A DNA stretch of 12,183 bases from Oscillospiraceae bacterium (GCA_902782805.1 CACZON010000183.1:1-12183), one strand, 5' to 3'. Counted from the stretch's first letter, positions 1-6,307 are shown. The notes: generated from the letters alone by a model not told the origin. A program made the numbers and translations.

Positions 1-555
1 AACCGCTTCCTGTTCGTCTTCGTCGATCATGGCGACGAGCGCTTCGTCCATTTCGCAGAACGAAATCAGGCGCTCAAAGAGGCCGTTGAGGATCGTTGCA
101 CCGAAGAGCAGGTCTTTCTGTTCGATCAGAGATCTGTTGAGATCTGCGCTGCCGGCCCAATCCCAGGAATCGGGATCCGGGAATTCAATGTAGTTTTCCC
201 ATTCGGTGACATCCGGAACCTTCGGGTTGCCGGGGCGTACCATCGATCCGTTGACCTGGGGAACCCATTCCCATTCGATGCCGAACATATCCGGGCCGCC
301 GCCGTCCTTGTTCGGATCGAAGCCGGTGGCATCGTGAACGAAACCGCGGGCGATGTTATCTTTTACAACCGCCGGAGTAACGCTGAGAACGTCTCTCGCG
401 AGCGGCATCCAGAGCGGCTCTTCGCCGCGCAGGAGCATGAGGAAATTTTCACGCGGAGTGATCGGAGTATTGAGCAGCGGGAACGAGCCTCTGCCCAGAT
501 TCACGGTCTGTCCTACGATTTCAAGTTCTTCCGCACGGAAGGGGATTCTGTCCAT
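1..555 (-). CDS. URO-D-family corrinoid methyltransferase (MT I, O-demethylase type), C-terminal part beyond window
   Basis: Only the first 185 residues are in the window. The reading frame is open to the left edge, so about half of a URO-D-type TIM-barrel protein is visible. The segment with 'DPNKDGGGPDMFGIEWEW' followed by 'VRPGNPKVPDVTEWENY' and 'FPDPDSWDW' resembles the uroporphyrinogen-decarboxylase-like methyltransferases of O-demethylase systems (MtvB/OdmB/MtoB type). These take a methyl group from a methoxylated aromatic and place it on the cobalt of a corrinoid protein. The start is the ATG at 553-555, behind AGGAGG at 563-568. Another ATG four bases upstream is out of frame. It follows the corrinoid protein gene by 53 bp and is the last visible gene of the operon. 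The metal-binding residues expected in the C-terminal half cannot be seen. The substrate is inferred from family and operon. True heme-pathway HemE is unlikely because the neighbours are a methyltransferase set. Confidence 0.82.
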   Translation of the reverse strand, partial: MDRIPFRAEELEIVGQTVNLGRGSFPLLNTPITPRENFLMLLRGEEPLWMPLARDVLSVTPAVVKDNIARGFVHDATGFDPNKDGGGPDMFGIEWEWVPQVNGSMVRPGNPKVPDVTEWENYIEFPDPDSWDWAGSADLNRSLIEQKDLLFGATILNGLFERLISFCEMDEALVAMIDEDEQEAV

Positions 556-583
556 ACATTTGCCTCCTGTTTTTTCGTTTTGT

Positions 584-599
584 GCGCCCTTATGGGCGC
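584..599 (-). other. Intergenic hairpin between corrinoid protein and MT I genes
   Basis: In the 53-bp gap there is a perfect inverted repeat, GCGCCC with a four-base loop and GGGCGC. In the mRNA sense it is followed by an A-rich tract and then the Shine-Dalgarno site of the MT I gene, not by a U-run. It is therefore not a typical intrinsic terminator. It may stabilise the upstream message end or tune the ratio of corrinoid protein to methyltransferase. That role is inference. Confidence 0.45.
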
Positions 600-608
600 T
601 GCGGGAAA

Positions 609-1244
609 TCAGCCGACTACGAACGCTTTTGCAACGCTCGCGCAGGTCGCGGCGTCCGCCGTATAAGCGTCGGCGCCGATTTCATCGGCAAATTCCTGGG
701 TGATCGGAGCTCCGCCGACCATGACCTTGTAGTTCGCTCTTTCGGGCGCGGCGTTGAGCGCTTCAACGGTCGCCTTCATCGCGGGCATCGTGGTGGTCAG
801 AAGCGCGGATACGCCGACGATCTTGACGGCCGGATCCGCGGCGGCTTCAACGAATTTCTCCGGCGGAACGTCGACGCCGAGATCCTGGACCTCAAAGCCG
901 GCGCTCTCGACCATCAGGCAAACGAGGTTTTTGCCGATGTCGTGGAGATCGCCCTGAACCGTTCCGATCACGGCTTTGCCGATGGAGACGTTGTTTTCGC
1001 TGCCGAGAGCGGGTTTGAGAACTTCAACGCCTTTTTTCATTGCGCGCGCCGCAACGAGCATTTCCGGAACAAAGATTTCGTTGTTCTTGAACTTCTCGCC
1101 AACAACGCCCATCGCGTCGATCATTCCCTTGTTGAGGATCTCAACGGGATCGATGCCCTCGTCGAGCGCTTCTTCAACAAGACCGGGGACCAGTTTCGCT
1201 TTGCCGCGTTCAACGGCCGATGCGATTTCTTCGAGTTTTGACAT
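609..1244 (-). CDS. Corrinoid protein of a methyltransferase system (B12-binding)
   Basis: A 211-residue protein with the two-domain layout of MtgC/MtvC/MtoC-type methyl carriers. Residues 1 to about 85 form the helical cap (B12-binding_2), and residues 90-211 form the Rossmann-like cobalamin domain. The signature D99-x-H101-x-x-G104 ('GDLHDIGKNL') supplies the histidine that ligates cobalt from below. The usual S-x-L element is at S146-A-L148, and the G177-G178 turn ('MVGGAP') is present. It carries the methyl group between MT I, encoded just downstream, and MT II, encoded just upstream. The start chosen is the ATG at 1242-1244, which has GGAGG eight bases upstream. A TTG start five codons earlier would overlap that site and is not favoured. 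The stop is TGA. The domain assignment is firm. The methyl donor is inferred from the operon. Confidence 0.95.
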   Translation of the reverse strand: MSKLEEIASAVERGKAKLVPGLVEEALDEGIDPVEILNKGMIDAMGVVGEKFKNNEIFVPEMLVAARAMKKGVEVLKPALGSENNVSIGKAVIGTVQGDLHDIGKNLVCLMVESAGFEVQDLGVDVPPEKFVEAAADPAVKIVGVSALLTTTMPAMKATVEALNAAPERANYKVMVGGAPITQEFADEIGADAYTADAATCASVAKAFVVG

Positions 1245-1309
1245 AATTTTTTCCTCCAATTAATCCTTTACATTGTTGTTTGTTTATTGCAACAGACCTT
1301 GCCTTTTAC

Positions 1310-2119
1310 TTACGCTTTGGGCAGCGGTCCGATCCTTCCTTCACGGAATGCTCCGATGTATTCCATGCAGTAGTCGTCGAGGCCCATGCAGGCTTCCGCC
1401 GCATAGATCGCGCCGCGCATACCGCGGTTCATCGGATCGAGGATGCCTGCGTCCATACCCGCGGCGATCGCGAGCGTAACGAAGGTCTGGTTGATCAGGG
1501 GCCTTGCGGGCAGGTTAAAGGAAATATTGCTGATCGCGCCGACGATATGAACGTCTTCGTCGATTGCGCGGATCCCCTTGATCGTTTCGACCACGGTCGC
1601 GATGCCGTCTTCCGAAGTACAGAGCATTTCGACCAGCGGATCGATAAAGAGGCGGCTGTGGGCGATCCCGTATTTGTCCGCTTCTGCCAGGATGCGTTTG
1701 AACACTTCGATGCGCTCTTCGGCGGTCGCCGGGATGCCTTTTTCATCCGAGCAGAGCGCTACGCATTTCCAGCGGGTGTTTGCGATCGCGGGGAACACCT
1801 TTGCGATTTTGTCGCCTTCCATGGAGACCGAGTTGATCAGGCCGGGCTTTTTGACGTACTGCATCGTTTTCACAATCGTATCGGGGCTCGGGGAATCGAG
1901 GCAGATCGGCAGATCCGATTCTTCCTGGACAAGTTCCAGCATCCATTTGAGGGTTTCTTCCTCAACATCTTCCGGAACCGATGCGCACACGTCGAGATAG
2001 TCGCATCCCGCGTCGTCCTGCTGGACGGCCAGCTTGCGAAGCTTCGCTTCGTCTCTTTCTGTAATTGCTTTTCCAACAGAGGGGATAGAACCATTGATTT
2101 TTTCGCCGATGATAATCAT
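1310..2119 (-). CDS. Methyltetrahydrofolate:corrinoid protein methyltransferase (MT II, pterin-binding TIM barrel)
   Basis: 269 residues, the usual size for the AcsE/MtvA/MtgA group of the pterin-binding (DHPS-like) family. It begins 'MIIIGEKINGS', the typical first strand. Pterin-site candidates are D75 in 'CLDSP', N96 in 'LINSVS', D160 in 'LFIDP' and N198 in 'GAISNISFNLPAR'. From memory these align with the pterin-contacting residues described for AcsE. The enzyme passes a methyl group between methylcobalt on the corrinoid protein and N5 of tetrahydrofolate. In an O-demethylase operon the flow would be towards methyl-THF for the Wood-Ljungdahl pathway. It is a cytosolic enzyme. An AGGAG-type site lies just upstream of the ATG at 2117-2119. 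It follows the DUF2284 gene by 19 bp and precedes the corrinoid protein gene by 65 bp. AcsE itself is less likely because no CODH/ACS genes are nearby. Confidence 0.92.
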   Translation of the reverse strand: MIIIGEKINGSIPSVGKAITERDEAKLRKLAVQQDDAGCDYLDVCASVPEDVEEETLKWMLELVQEESDLPICLDSPSPDTIVKTMQYVKKPGLINSVSMEGDKIAKVFPAIANTRWKCVALCSDEKGIPATAEERIEVFKRILAEADKYGIAHSRLFIDPLVEMLCTSEDGIATVVETIKGIRAIDEDVHIVGAISNISFNLPARPLINQTFVTLAIAAGMDAGILDPMNRGMRGAIYAAEACMGLDDYCMEYIGAFREGRIGPLPKA

Positions 2120-2138
2120 TTGATTTTCTCCTTTCGGT

Positions 2139-2675
2139 TTATACCAATAAACAGCATCCTACGAATGCTATTGTATTCTCACCGTAATAATAGGGAACGC
2201 CGTTCTCCGTGCAGACCTCGCTGACGAGCATTCCGTAGCCTTCCATGGAGGAAAAAGCTTTTTCCGGGAAACGGCAGGGCTCGGGATAGTTGCATTTCTC
2301 GCAGACGGTGCAGCCGCCCGCGCCGAGGCAGATCGCTTCGGGACAGATCGCTTTGACCTGCGGCGCAAGCTTCATGAAATTCGCCTTATGGCGGTGGGCG
2401 GTATCCATCATCGTCTCGTAATCCATCGAATCTTCGAGATGGCCGATTGTCTGGATGATCACGCCCTCGGAATATCGCGCGATCACGCTGCGGCAGTAAT
2501 CGAGGTCGCCGCACGCCGGCGGGCAGGTCCAGTTTTTGCCGTAGGCGTTGCATTTTCCTTCGGCGCACATTTCGCGCACCTGCTCGTGAAGCACGATCGT
2601 TTTCGGATCGAGCTTTGCGGCGTTATCGAAGCCGGCTTCTTTCGCGAGTTCAATCACCTTATCTTGCGCTGTCAT
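2139..2675 (-). CDS. DUF2284 Cys-rich predicted metal-binding protein
   Basis: A 178-residue cytosolic protein with 14 cysteines. The N-terminal cluster has C37, C42, C51, C55 and C61, around 'YGKNWTCPPAC'. A second, ferredoxin-like cluster has C111, C116, C122, C125, C128 and C134 ('GGCTVCEKC'). The C-terminus carries C174-C175. This is the DUF2284 pattern, which suggests Fe-S or other metal binding. The biochemical role is not known to me. Family members often sit with corrinoid methyltransferases. The ATG at 2673-2675 overlaps the TGA of the activator gene (ATGA), so the two are probably translationally coupled and may work together, for example in electron delivery for cobalt reduction. 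That last point is inference. A longer reading of this frame runs into the activator gene but has no conserved content and is rejected. Confidence 0.9.
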   Translation of the reverse strand: MTAQDKVIELAKEAGFDNAAKLDPKTIVLHEQVREMCAEGKCNAYGKNWTCPPACGDLDYCRSVIARYSEGVIIQTIGHLEDSMDYETMMDTAHRHKANFMKLAPQVKAICPEAICLGAGGCTVCEKCNYPEPCRFPEKAFSSMEGYGMLVSEVCTENGVPYYYGENTIAFVGCCLLV

Positions 2676-4450
2676 TCTTCTTCCTCCGGGAACATCAGTT
2701 CCTCTACAAAGCGATCTTGAAAATTCGGATTGGATGCGAGTTCTATAAATTCGGTTTTCGCGGCCATCTTTGCAGAACGCAGATAGCATTCTTCGTTGAG
2801 CGCGCACATCAGCGCGCCGCGGCCGGCCGCGTTGCCGATCATTTCGATTCTGGGGAGCAGTTTTGCGGGGATCAGACCGATCGCGCAGGCGCTTTCCGGA
2901 TTCATATAGTTGCCGAACGCACCCGCGAGCAGCACCTTTTGGAGATCGGTTTCCTTTTTGCCGAGATATTCGAGCATCAGCGCGATCCCGGCCGCCATGG
3001 CGCCCTTCGCAAGCTGAATTTCCCGGATATCCTTTTGGCTCAGATAAATGCACGCCCCGGTCTCACTCTCGTTTTCTTCGGCGATCACAAAGCAGCGAAG
3101 GCCGTCGACCGTCCGGATTCGTTCTCCCAGCGCCCGGGAGTCCTTCGGAAGATCTTCGGGATCGGAAATCCGGCCCGTTTCATCCAGAACGCCGGCCGAA
3201 AGCATCGCCGCGGCAAAATCCAGAAGACCGGAGCCGCAGATTCCGCGCGGCTTTCCTCCGCCGATCACGGAAAAGCTGAGCGTTCCGCCGCGAATCGAAG
3301 CGTGATCGATCGCGCCGGCCGCGCCGCGCATGCCGAAAGTGATCTTGGCGCCTTCAAACGCCGGCCCCGCCGCTGTGGAACAGGCTACCGTCCGGTTTTT
3401 ATCGCCGATGACGAGTTCGCCGTTGGTTCCGATATCGATGACGAGCGTCAGCTCTTCGATACGGTCATATTCGCAGGCGAGCATCACCGAAGCGGTATCC
3501 GCGCCGACGAATCCGGCAATACAGGGCAGCAGGAAGAGTTTTCCGCGCGGGTTGATCGAAAGGCCGTACGGCGTCGCGTCGAGCACGAGCGGTTCCGCAA
3601 TCGAGGGAACGTACGGGGAGAGCACGAGGCTCGAAGGATCGATGCCGAGGAACAGATGATGCATACAGGTGTTGCCGACGATCGCCGCCGAATAGACGTC
3701 CTGCCGGGAAGCGTTCGCTTCCCGCAGGGCTCCGTCGAGCAGTTCGTTGATCGCCGCGCGGATCGCCGAGGAAAGCTCCTTCGGCGTATGCTGCATCGCG
3801 TAGTTGGCGCGGCTGATCACGTCGGCGCCGAATTCCGTCTGCGGATTGAGCATGCTTCCGGTCGCGAGCAGCTCGCCGGTTTCTCCGTCCGCCAGATACA
3901 GGACCACGGTGGTGGTTCCGATATCGACCGCCGCGGTCAGAAGGCGCCCTTCCTTGCGCAGGGCAAGGAGCTCGTCGCGGTACAGAATCGCCTGCGGCGC
4001 ATAATCGAGCGCTTCGAGCGTCTTTCCGAGCCCGTTCGCCAACGCGGGATCCGGCCGGATCGAGACGCCGCACGCGGTTTCAACCGCTTCCTTAAGCCGC
4101 ATCCAATCGGAGGTCGGGCGCTGAAGCGTCGCTTTTTCCACTTTCAGGGAAACCGCCCGGACCGCCGGAGCTAATTTATCAAACTCGCCGGCGCCGTCGG
4201 TCAAAATCTTATGGTGCTCTTCGCCGGCGGCAAAAACGGTGAGATTGCGGTCGATTTTCGTCTCACAGGCGAGAACGGTCTCGCGCTCGCCGGTTTCACT
4301 GAGAATTCCGACCTGGCATTTTCCGCAGACGCCCATCCCGCCGCAAGGCGCGTTCGGACGGATCCCTGCGGCGATTTCTGCCGACAAAACCGTCGTTCCG
4401 GCTTCGACTTCGACCGTTCGGTTCTGAAGAGGAAAACTGACTTTAAACAT
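2672..4450 (-). CDS. Reductive activator of corrinoid protein (RACo-like, [2Fe-2S] plus ASKHA ATPase, DUF4445)
   Basis: 592 residues. The N-terminus is a plant-type [2Fe-2S] ferredoxin domain with C36-x5-C42-x2-C45-x16-C62 ('CGGMGVCGKC'). After a linker comes a large ASKHA-fold domain: phosphate-1-like 'VDIGTTTV' at 175-182, 'VGNTCMHHLFLG' at 258-269, a second 'DIGTNGE' at 339-345, 'AAGPAFEG' at 360-367, and the C-terminal adenosine-type motif 'LLAGAFGNYM' at 507-516. Proteins of this layout (RACo, the activating enzymes of O-demethylases, MtoD) use ATP to drive re-reduction of accidentally oxidised Co(II) in the corrinoid protein to active Co(I). It is the first gene of the methyltransferase operon, with a leader of about 170 nt. 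The start ATG at 4448-4450 has a modest GGTGG-type site. Its TGA overlaps the start of the DUF2284 gene. Confidence 0.95.
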   Translation of the reverse strand: MFKVSFPLQNRTVEVEAGTTVLSAEIAAGIRPNAPCGGMGVCGKCQVGILSETGERETVLACETKIDRNLTVFAAGEEHHKILTDGAGEFDKLAPAVRAVSLKVEKATLQRPTSDWMRLKEAVETACGVSIRPDPALANGLGKTLEALDYAPQAILYRDELLALRKEGRLLTAAVDIGTTTVVLYLADGETGELLATGSMLNPQTEFGADVISRANYAMQHTPKELSSAIRAAINELLDGALREANASRQDVYSAAIVGNTCMHHLFLGIDPSSLVLSPYVPSIAEPLVLDATPYGLSINPRGKLFLLPCIAGFVGADTASVMLACEYDRIEELTLVIDIGTNGELVIGDKNRTVACSTAAGPAFEGAKITFGMRGAAGAIDHASIRGGTLSFSVIGGGKPRGICGSGLLDFAAAMLSAGVLDETGRISDPEDLPKDSRALGERIRTVDGLRCFVIAEENESETGACIYLSQKDIREIQLAKGAMAAGIALMLEYLGKKETDLQKVLLAGAFGNYMNPESACAIGLIPAKLLPRIEMIGNAAGRGALMCALNEECYLRSAKMAAKTEFIELASNPNFQDRFVEELMFPEEEE

Positions 4451-4582
4451 CGGGGCACCACCTGAATCATTTTACCGCCGAAGGATTGCTGCCGCACACG
4501 GATCGGATTTTACCGCCGCGGACCCGCTTTTTGGAGAAAATGAACCGCGCCTGAAAACCCGGCTGTATAATCTGCGGAGCTC

Positions 4583-4600
4583 AACTTGTATACACAAGAT
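4583..4600. promoter_or_regulatory. Putative GntR-family operator, copy 1 (methyltransferase operon)
   Basis: The sequence AACTTGTATACACAAGAT contains the inverted repeat CTTGT-ATAC-ACAAG. It matches a second site at 6224-6241 at 14 of 18 positions, with shared form AACTnGTATAyACnAGwT. The GTATAyAC core resembles HutC-type GntR operators. It lies about 20-37 bases downstream of the predicted start from the strong promoter and on top of the -10 of the weaker one. A bound repressor could therefore block either. The binding protein is inferred to be the adjacent GntR regulator. Confidence 0.72.
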
Positions 4601-4616
4601 CGCGCCGCCTTGTAAA
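4587..4616 (-). promoter_or_regulatory. Possible second promoter of the methyltransferase operon
   Basis: On the minus strand TTTACA (4611-4616) is followed after 18 bp by TATACA (4587-4592). This -10 lies inside the operator in the same register as the -10 of the promoter at 6228-6256. The parallel supports it, but the match to consensus is weaker than that of the upstream promoter. Confidence 0.45.
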
Positions 4617-4626
4617 CCCTATTGTC

Positions 4627-4655
4627 ATTATAGCAAGAAACCCTTCCCCCGTCAA
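4627..4655 (-). promoter_or_regulatory. Main sigma-70 type promoter of the methyltransferase operon
   Basis: On the minus strand TTGACG (4650-4655) and TATAAT (4627-4632) are separated by exactly 17 bp. Transcription would start near 4620 and run into the RACo-like gene at 4450 through a long leader. The operator copy lies just downstream of the start. Confidence 0.8.
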
Positions 4656-4782
4656 GAACAGGCGCCGATCTTTTCCGCCGATTTCCGGCATTTCTGCGCG
4701 GTTTTCCGCTTCGTGAAAGCCGGATGTTTCCTTTGGGGAATAACGCCGGAAAACGAGTTTTGCGCCGTTCGGAGGTTCCGGA

Positions 4783-5511
4783 TCATCCGCCGCGCTGCTC
4801 GGACGCCTTGCGCTCCGATTGGGAATAATTCGAGGTCGCCGTCAGTACGCCGGCGGGAGAATACCATCTCCGGCCGAACCCGATCGGCGAATTCTCGCTG
4901 CTAAAGACTGTCCGCGATACGCACAGGAGCGTTTCTCCCGGTGCACATCCGAAAACGAGCGCGACGTTCTGCGGCGCTTTTTCCGTTTCGATCTCCATTT
5001 TTGTCCAGATCCCGCGGGGGATATATTTATCCGTAAAAACGTCGGGGAAGTGTTCGTATTCGAGTTCGCGCTCGATCAGCGGCTCTCCCCGGACGTAAGG
5101 AAAGAATTTTTCATCGTACGCGGCCGGCGTTTCGTCCTCCAGCAGCAGCCGGCGGATCACGACCAGCATCGTATCCTCCCGGGTCAGAAAGCGCTTTGCC
5201 AGCGCCTCTCCGGCGGGGATCACGTTGATTTCCAGATACTTTGAACTGCCCGAGGCCGGTTTGTCGACAAAATCGAGCAGGAACCGGTTGTATTCCGGGG
5301 AAAGGACGAAATATCCCTTTCCGTGCTTCGGACGGATCAGGCCCTCGTTTTCGAGGATATGAAGCGCCTTGCGGACCGTTACGCGGCTGGTGCCGTACTG
5401 GGCGGCAAGCGTATTCTCCGAGGGAATCAGTTCGTCCGGCGCGTACGTTCCGTCGGAGATCGCCGCGCGCAGATCGTCGGTAATATTGCGGTAAACGTAA
5501 TTGCTCTCCAT
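4783..5511 (-). CDS. GntR-family (HutC/UTRA subfamily) transcriptional regulator
   Basis: 242 residues, the normal size for HutC-type regulators. Residues 1-70 form the winged helix-turn-helix, with the core 'IPSENTLAAQYGTSRVTVRKAL' (rendered in part: PSENTLAAQYG, SRVTVRKAL) and the wing 'IRPKHGKGYFV'. Residues of about 90-225 fit a UTRA ligand-binding domain ('TMLVVIRRLLL', 'YDEKFFPY', 'GETLLCVSRTVFS'). The ligand is unknown. The ATG at 5509-5511 is preceded by GGGGGAGG, which lies in the last codons of the corrinoid gene. Only one base separates the two genes, so they are co-transcribed and probably coupled. The repeated operator-like palindrome at this unit's own promoter and at the methyltransferase operon suggests an autoregulated repressor controlling O-demethylation. 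The family call is firm. The regulon is inference from the shared sites. Confidence 0.93.
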   Translation of the reverse strand: MESNYVYRNITDDLRAAISDGTYAPDELIPSENTLAAQYGTSRVTVRKALHILENEGLIRPKHGKGYFVLSPEYNRFLLDFVDKPASGSSKYLEINVIPAGEALAKRFLTREDTMLVVIRRLLLEDETPAAYDEKFFPYVRGEPLIERELEYEHFPDVFTDKYIPRGIWTKMEIETEKAPQNVALVFGCAPGETLLCVSRTVFSSENSPIGFGRRWYSPAGVLTATSNYSQSERKASEQRGG

Positions 5512-5512
5512 A

Positions 5513-6154
5513 TTATTCCTCCCCCAGCACGAGCTGACGGCAGAGACGGACGCAATCGAGGATATCGCGCGAATAAGCGTCGGCGCCGATCGTCAGCGCC
5601 TGGCGCTCGTCGATGCAGTTGCCGCCCAAAACGATGCGGATGGAGCTGCGCGCTCCGGCCGCTTCGATCACCTCGATCGTTCGCGCCATCATGAATTCGC
5701 TGCCGGAAATGGTTCCGGAAAGCACCAGCAGATCCGGCGTCTGCGTCATCACCGCGGAGCAGAAGCGCTCCGGCGATACGTTCGCGCCGAGATCGATCAC
5801 TTCAAAGCCGCTGTTTCGAAGAAGCAGCGCAATCAGCGTTTTTCCGAGATCGTGGATGTCGTTCTGAACGGTACCGATCAGCACTTTGCCGATCTGCCCG
5901 TTTCCTTTGAGCGGGCTGTCGCGCGTGATCCGGTCGAGCGCTTCGCGGTAGATATTGTTCGCCATAATCAGATCGGCAACGTAATACTCTCCCGCGGTAC
6001 AGCTCTGATTGACCAGATCCATTCCGCGGCGAAGCTGCGCGAAAATCTCTTCGGTCGGGGTCCCGGACGCAAGGAGCGCGTTGATGCTCTCCAAAACCGC
6101 CTTCATATTCAGTTGTGCAAACGATGAAACCAGCTTTTCGCGTTCCGACGGCAT
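5513..6154 (-). CDS. Second corrinoid-binding protein, paired with the GntR regulator
   Basis: 213 residues with the same layout as the operon's corrinoid protein: helical cap at 1 to about 85, then the B12-binding domain. The cobalt-ligand signature D99-x-H101-x-x-G104 ('NDIHDLGKT') and the G177-G178 turn are intact, so cobalamin binding is expected. The usual S-x-L element reads S-G-T ('VLSGTISGSEF'), and the cap is clearly diverged ('AGEYYVADLIMANNIYREA'). It shares its transcript with gntR and has no MT I or MT II of its own nearby. It may be a cobalamin- or methyl-state sensor acting with GntR, or an alternative methyl carrier for the same operon. Neither role is proven. The start chosen is the ATG at 6152-6154, with a weak AGGGAAG site. 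The in-frame start at 6214 would leave almost no leader after the predicted transcription start near 6221. Confidence 0.9.
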   Translation of the reverse strand: MPSEREKLVSSFAQLNMKAVLESINALLASGTPTEEIFAQLRRGMDLVNQSCTAGEYYVADLIMANNIYREALDRITRDSPLKGNGQIGKVLIGTVQNDIHDLGKTLIALLLRNSGFEVIDLGANVSPERFCSAVMTQTPDLLVLSGTISGSEFMMARTIEVIEAAGARSSIRIVLGGNCIDERQALTIGADAYSRDILDCVRLCRQLVLGEE

Positions 6155-6223
6155 TGTTCTTCCCTGCCTTTGAAGGTGAACGGTTCCATTCACCCGTGAT
6201 TTTGCGCTCAACACTTCTTTTGT

Positions 6224-6241
6224 AACTAGTATATACCAGTT
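6224..6241. promoter_or_regulatory. Putative GntR-family operator, copy 2 (corrinoid protein-gntR unit)
   Basis: AACTAGTATATACCAGTT is a near-perfect palindrome: AACTnGTATATACnAGTT is fully symmetric apart from the two n positions. It covers the -10 hexamer of the promoter at 6228-6256, which is a classic position for repression by blocking polymerase. It matches the site at 4583-4600, so the encoded GntR protein likely regulates itself and the methyltransferase operon. Confidence 0.78.
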
Positions 6242-6256
6242 GTTTTAACTTGTCAA
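6228..6256 (-). promoter_or_regulatory. Sigma-70 type promoter of the corrinoid protein-gntR unit
   Basis: On the minus strand a perfect TTGACA (6251-6256) and TATACT (6228-6233) are spaced by 17 bp. The start point would be near 6221, giving a leader of about 67 nt. The -10 is embedded in the palindromic operator. The -35 begins only seven bases after the terminator stem of the preceding operon. Confidence 0.85.
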
Positions 6257-6260
6257 GACA

Positions 6261-6300
6261 AAACGGGCGGTACGGGAAATTTTCCGTACCGCCCGTTCTT
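6261..6300 (-). terminator. Strong intrinsic terminator after the arylamine N-acetyltransferase operon
   Basis: A 13-bp perfect stem (ACGGGCGGTACGG at 6263-6275 paired with CCGTACCGCCCGT at 6284-6296) has an eight-base loop. In the minus-strand direction the stem is followed by TTTTGTCTT. The plus-strand side also has a T-rich tail (TCTTTT), so it could act in both directions. It separates the upstream metabolic operon from the regulator promoter that begins right behind it. Confidence 0.88.
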
Positions 6301-6307
6301 TTCGATC

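Larger units (their letters stand above)
4451..4782. other. 332-bp control region between gntR and the methyltransferase operon
   Basis: No gene is supported here. Reading towards the left operon it holds a near-consensus promoter (4627-4655), a second promoter-like pair (4587-4616) overlapping an 18-bp operator (4583-4600), and a leader of about 170 nt. The leader contains two copies of the 12-mer ATTTTACCGCCG (plus-strand reading) at 4469-4480 and 4507-4518. I see no clear U-tailed terminator after gntR, so some read-through from gntR into this operon is possible. I looked for a cobalamin riboswitch here and did not see a recognisable B12-box. Confidence 0.7.

Noticed and set aside
1..555. 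HemE (uroporphyrinogen decarboxylase of heme synthesis)
   Set aside because: The fold family is the same, but the neighbours are a complete corrinoid methyltransferase set and the visible sequence fits the methyltransferase branch better.
2676..3053. N-terminal extension of the DUF2284 frame to a 304-residue protein
   Set aside because: The extra 126 residues are an out-of-frame reading of the RACo gene. The ATG at 2673-2675 gives the expected DUF2284 length and an ATGA overlap.
2615..4174. 519-residue open frame on the plus strand opposite the RACo-like gene
   Set aside because: It is a mirror of the GC-rich codon pattern of the minus-strand gene. The minus frame has complete [2Fe-2S] and ASKHA motifs, while the plus frame shows no recognisable domain and no ribosome site.
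4451..4620. Cobalamin riboswitch in the leader of the corrinoid operon
   Set aside because: Considered because of the B12 link, but no recognisable B12-box or matching hairpin set could be found by eye, and the leader is short for that class.
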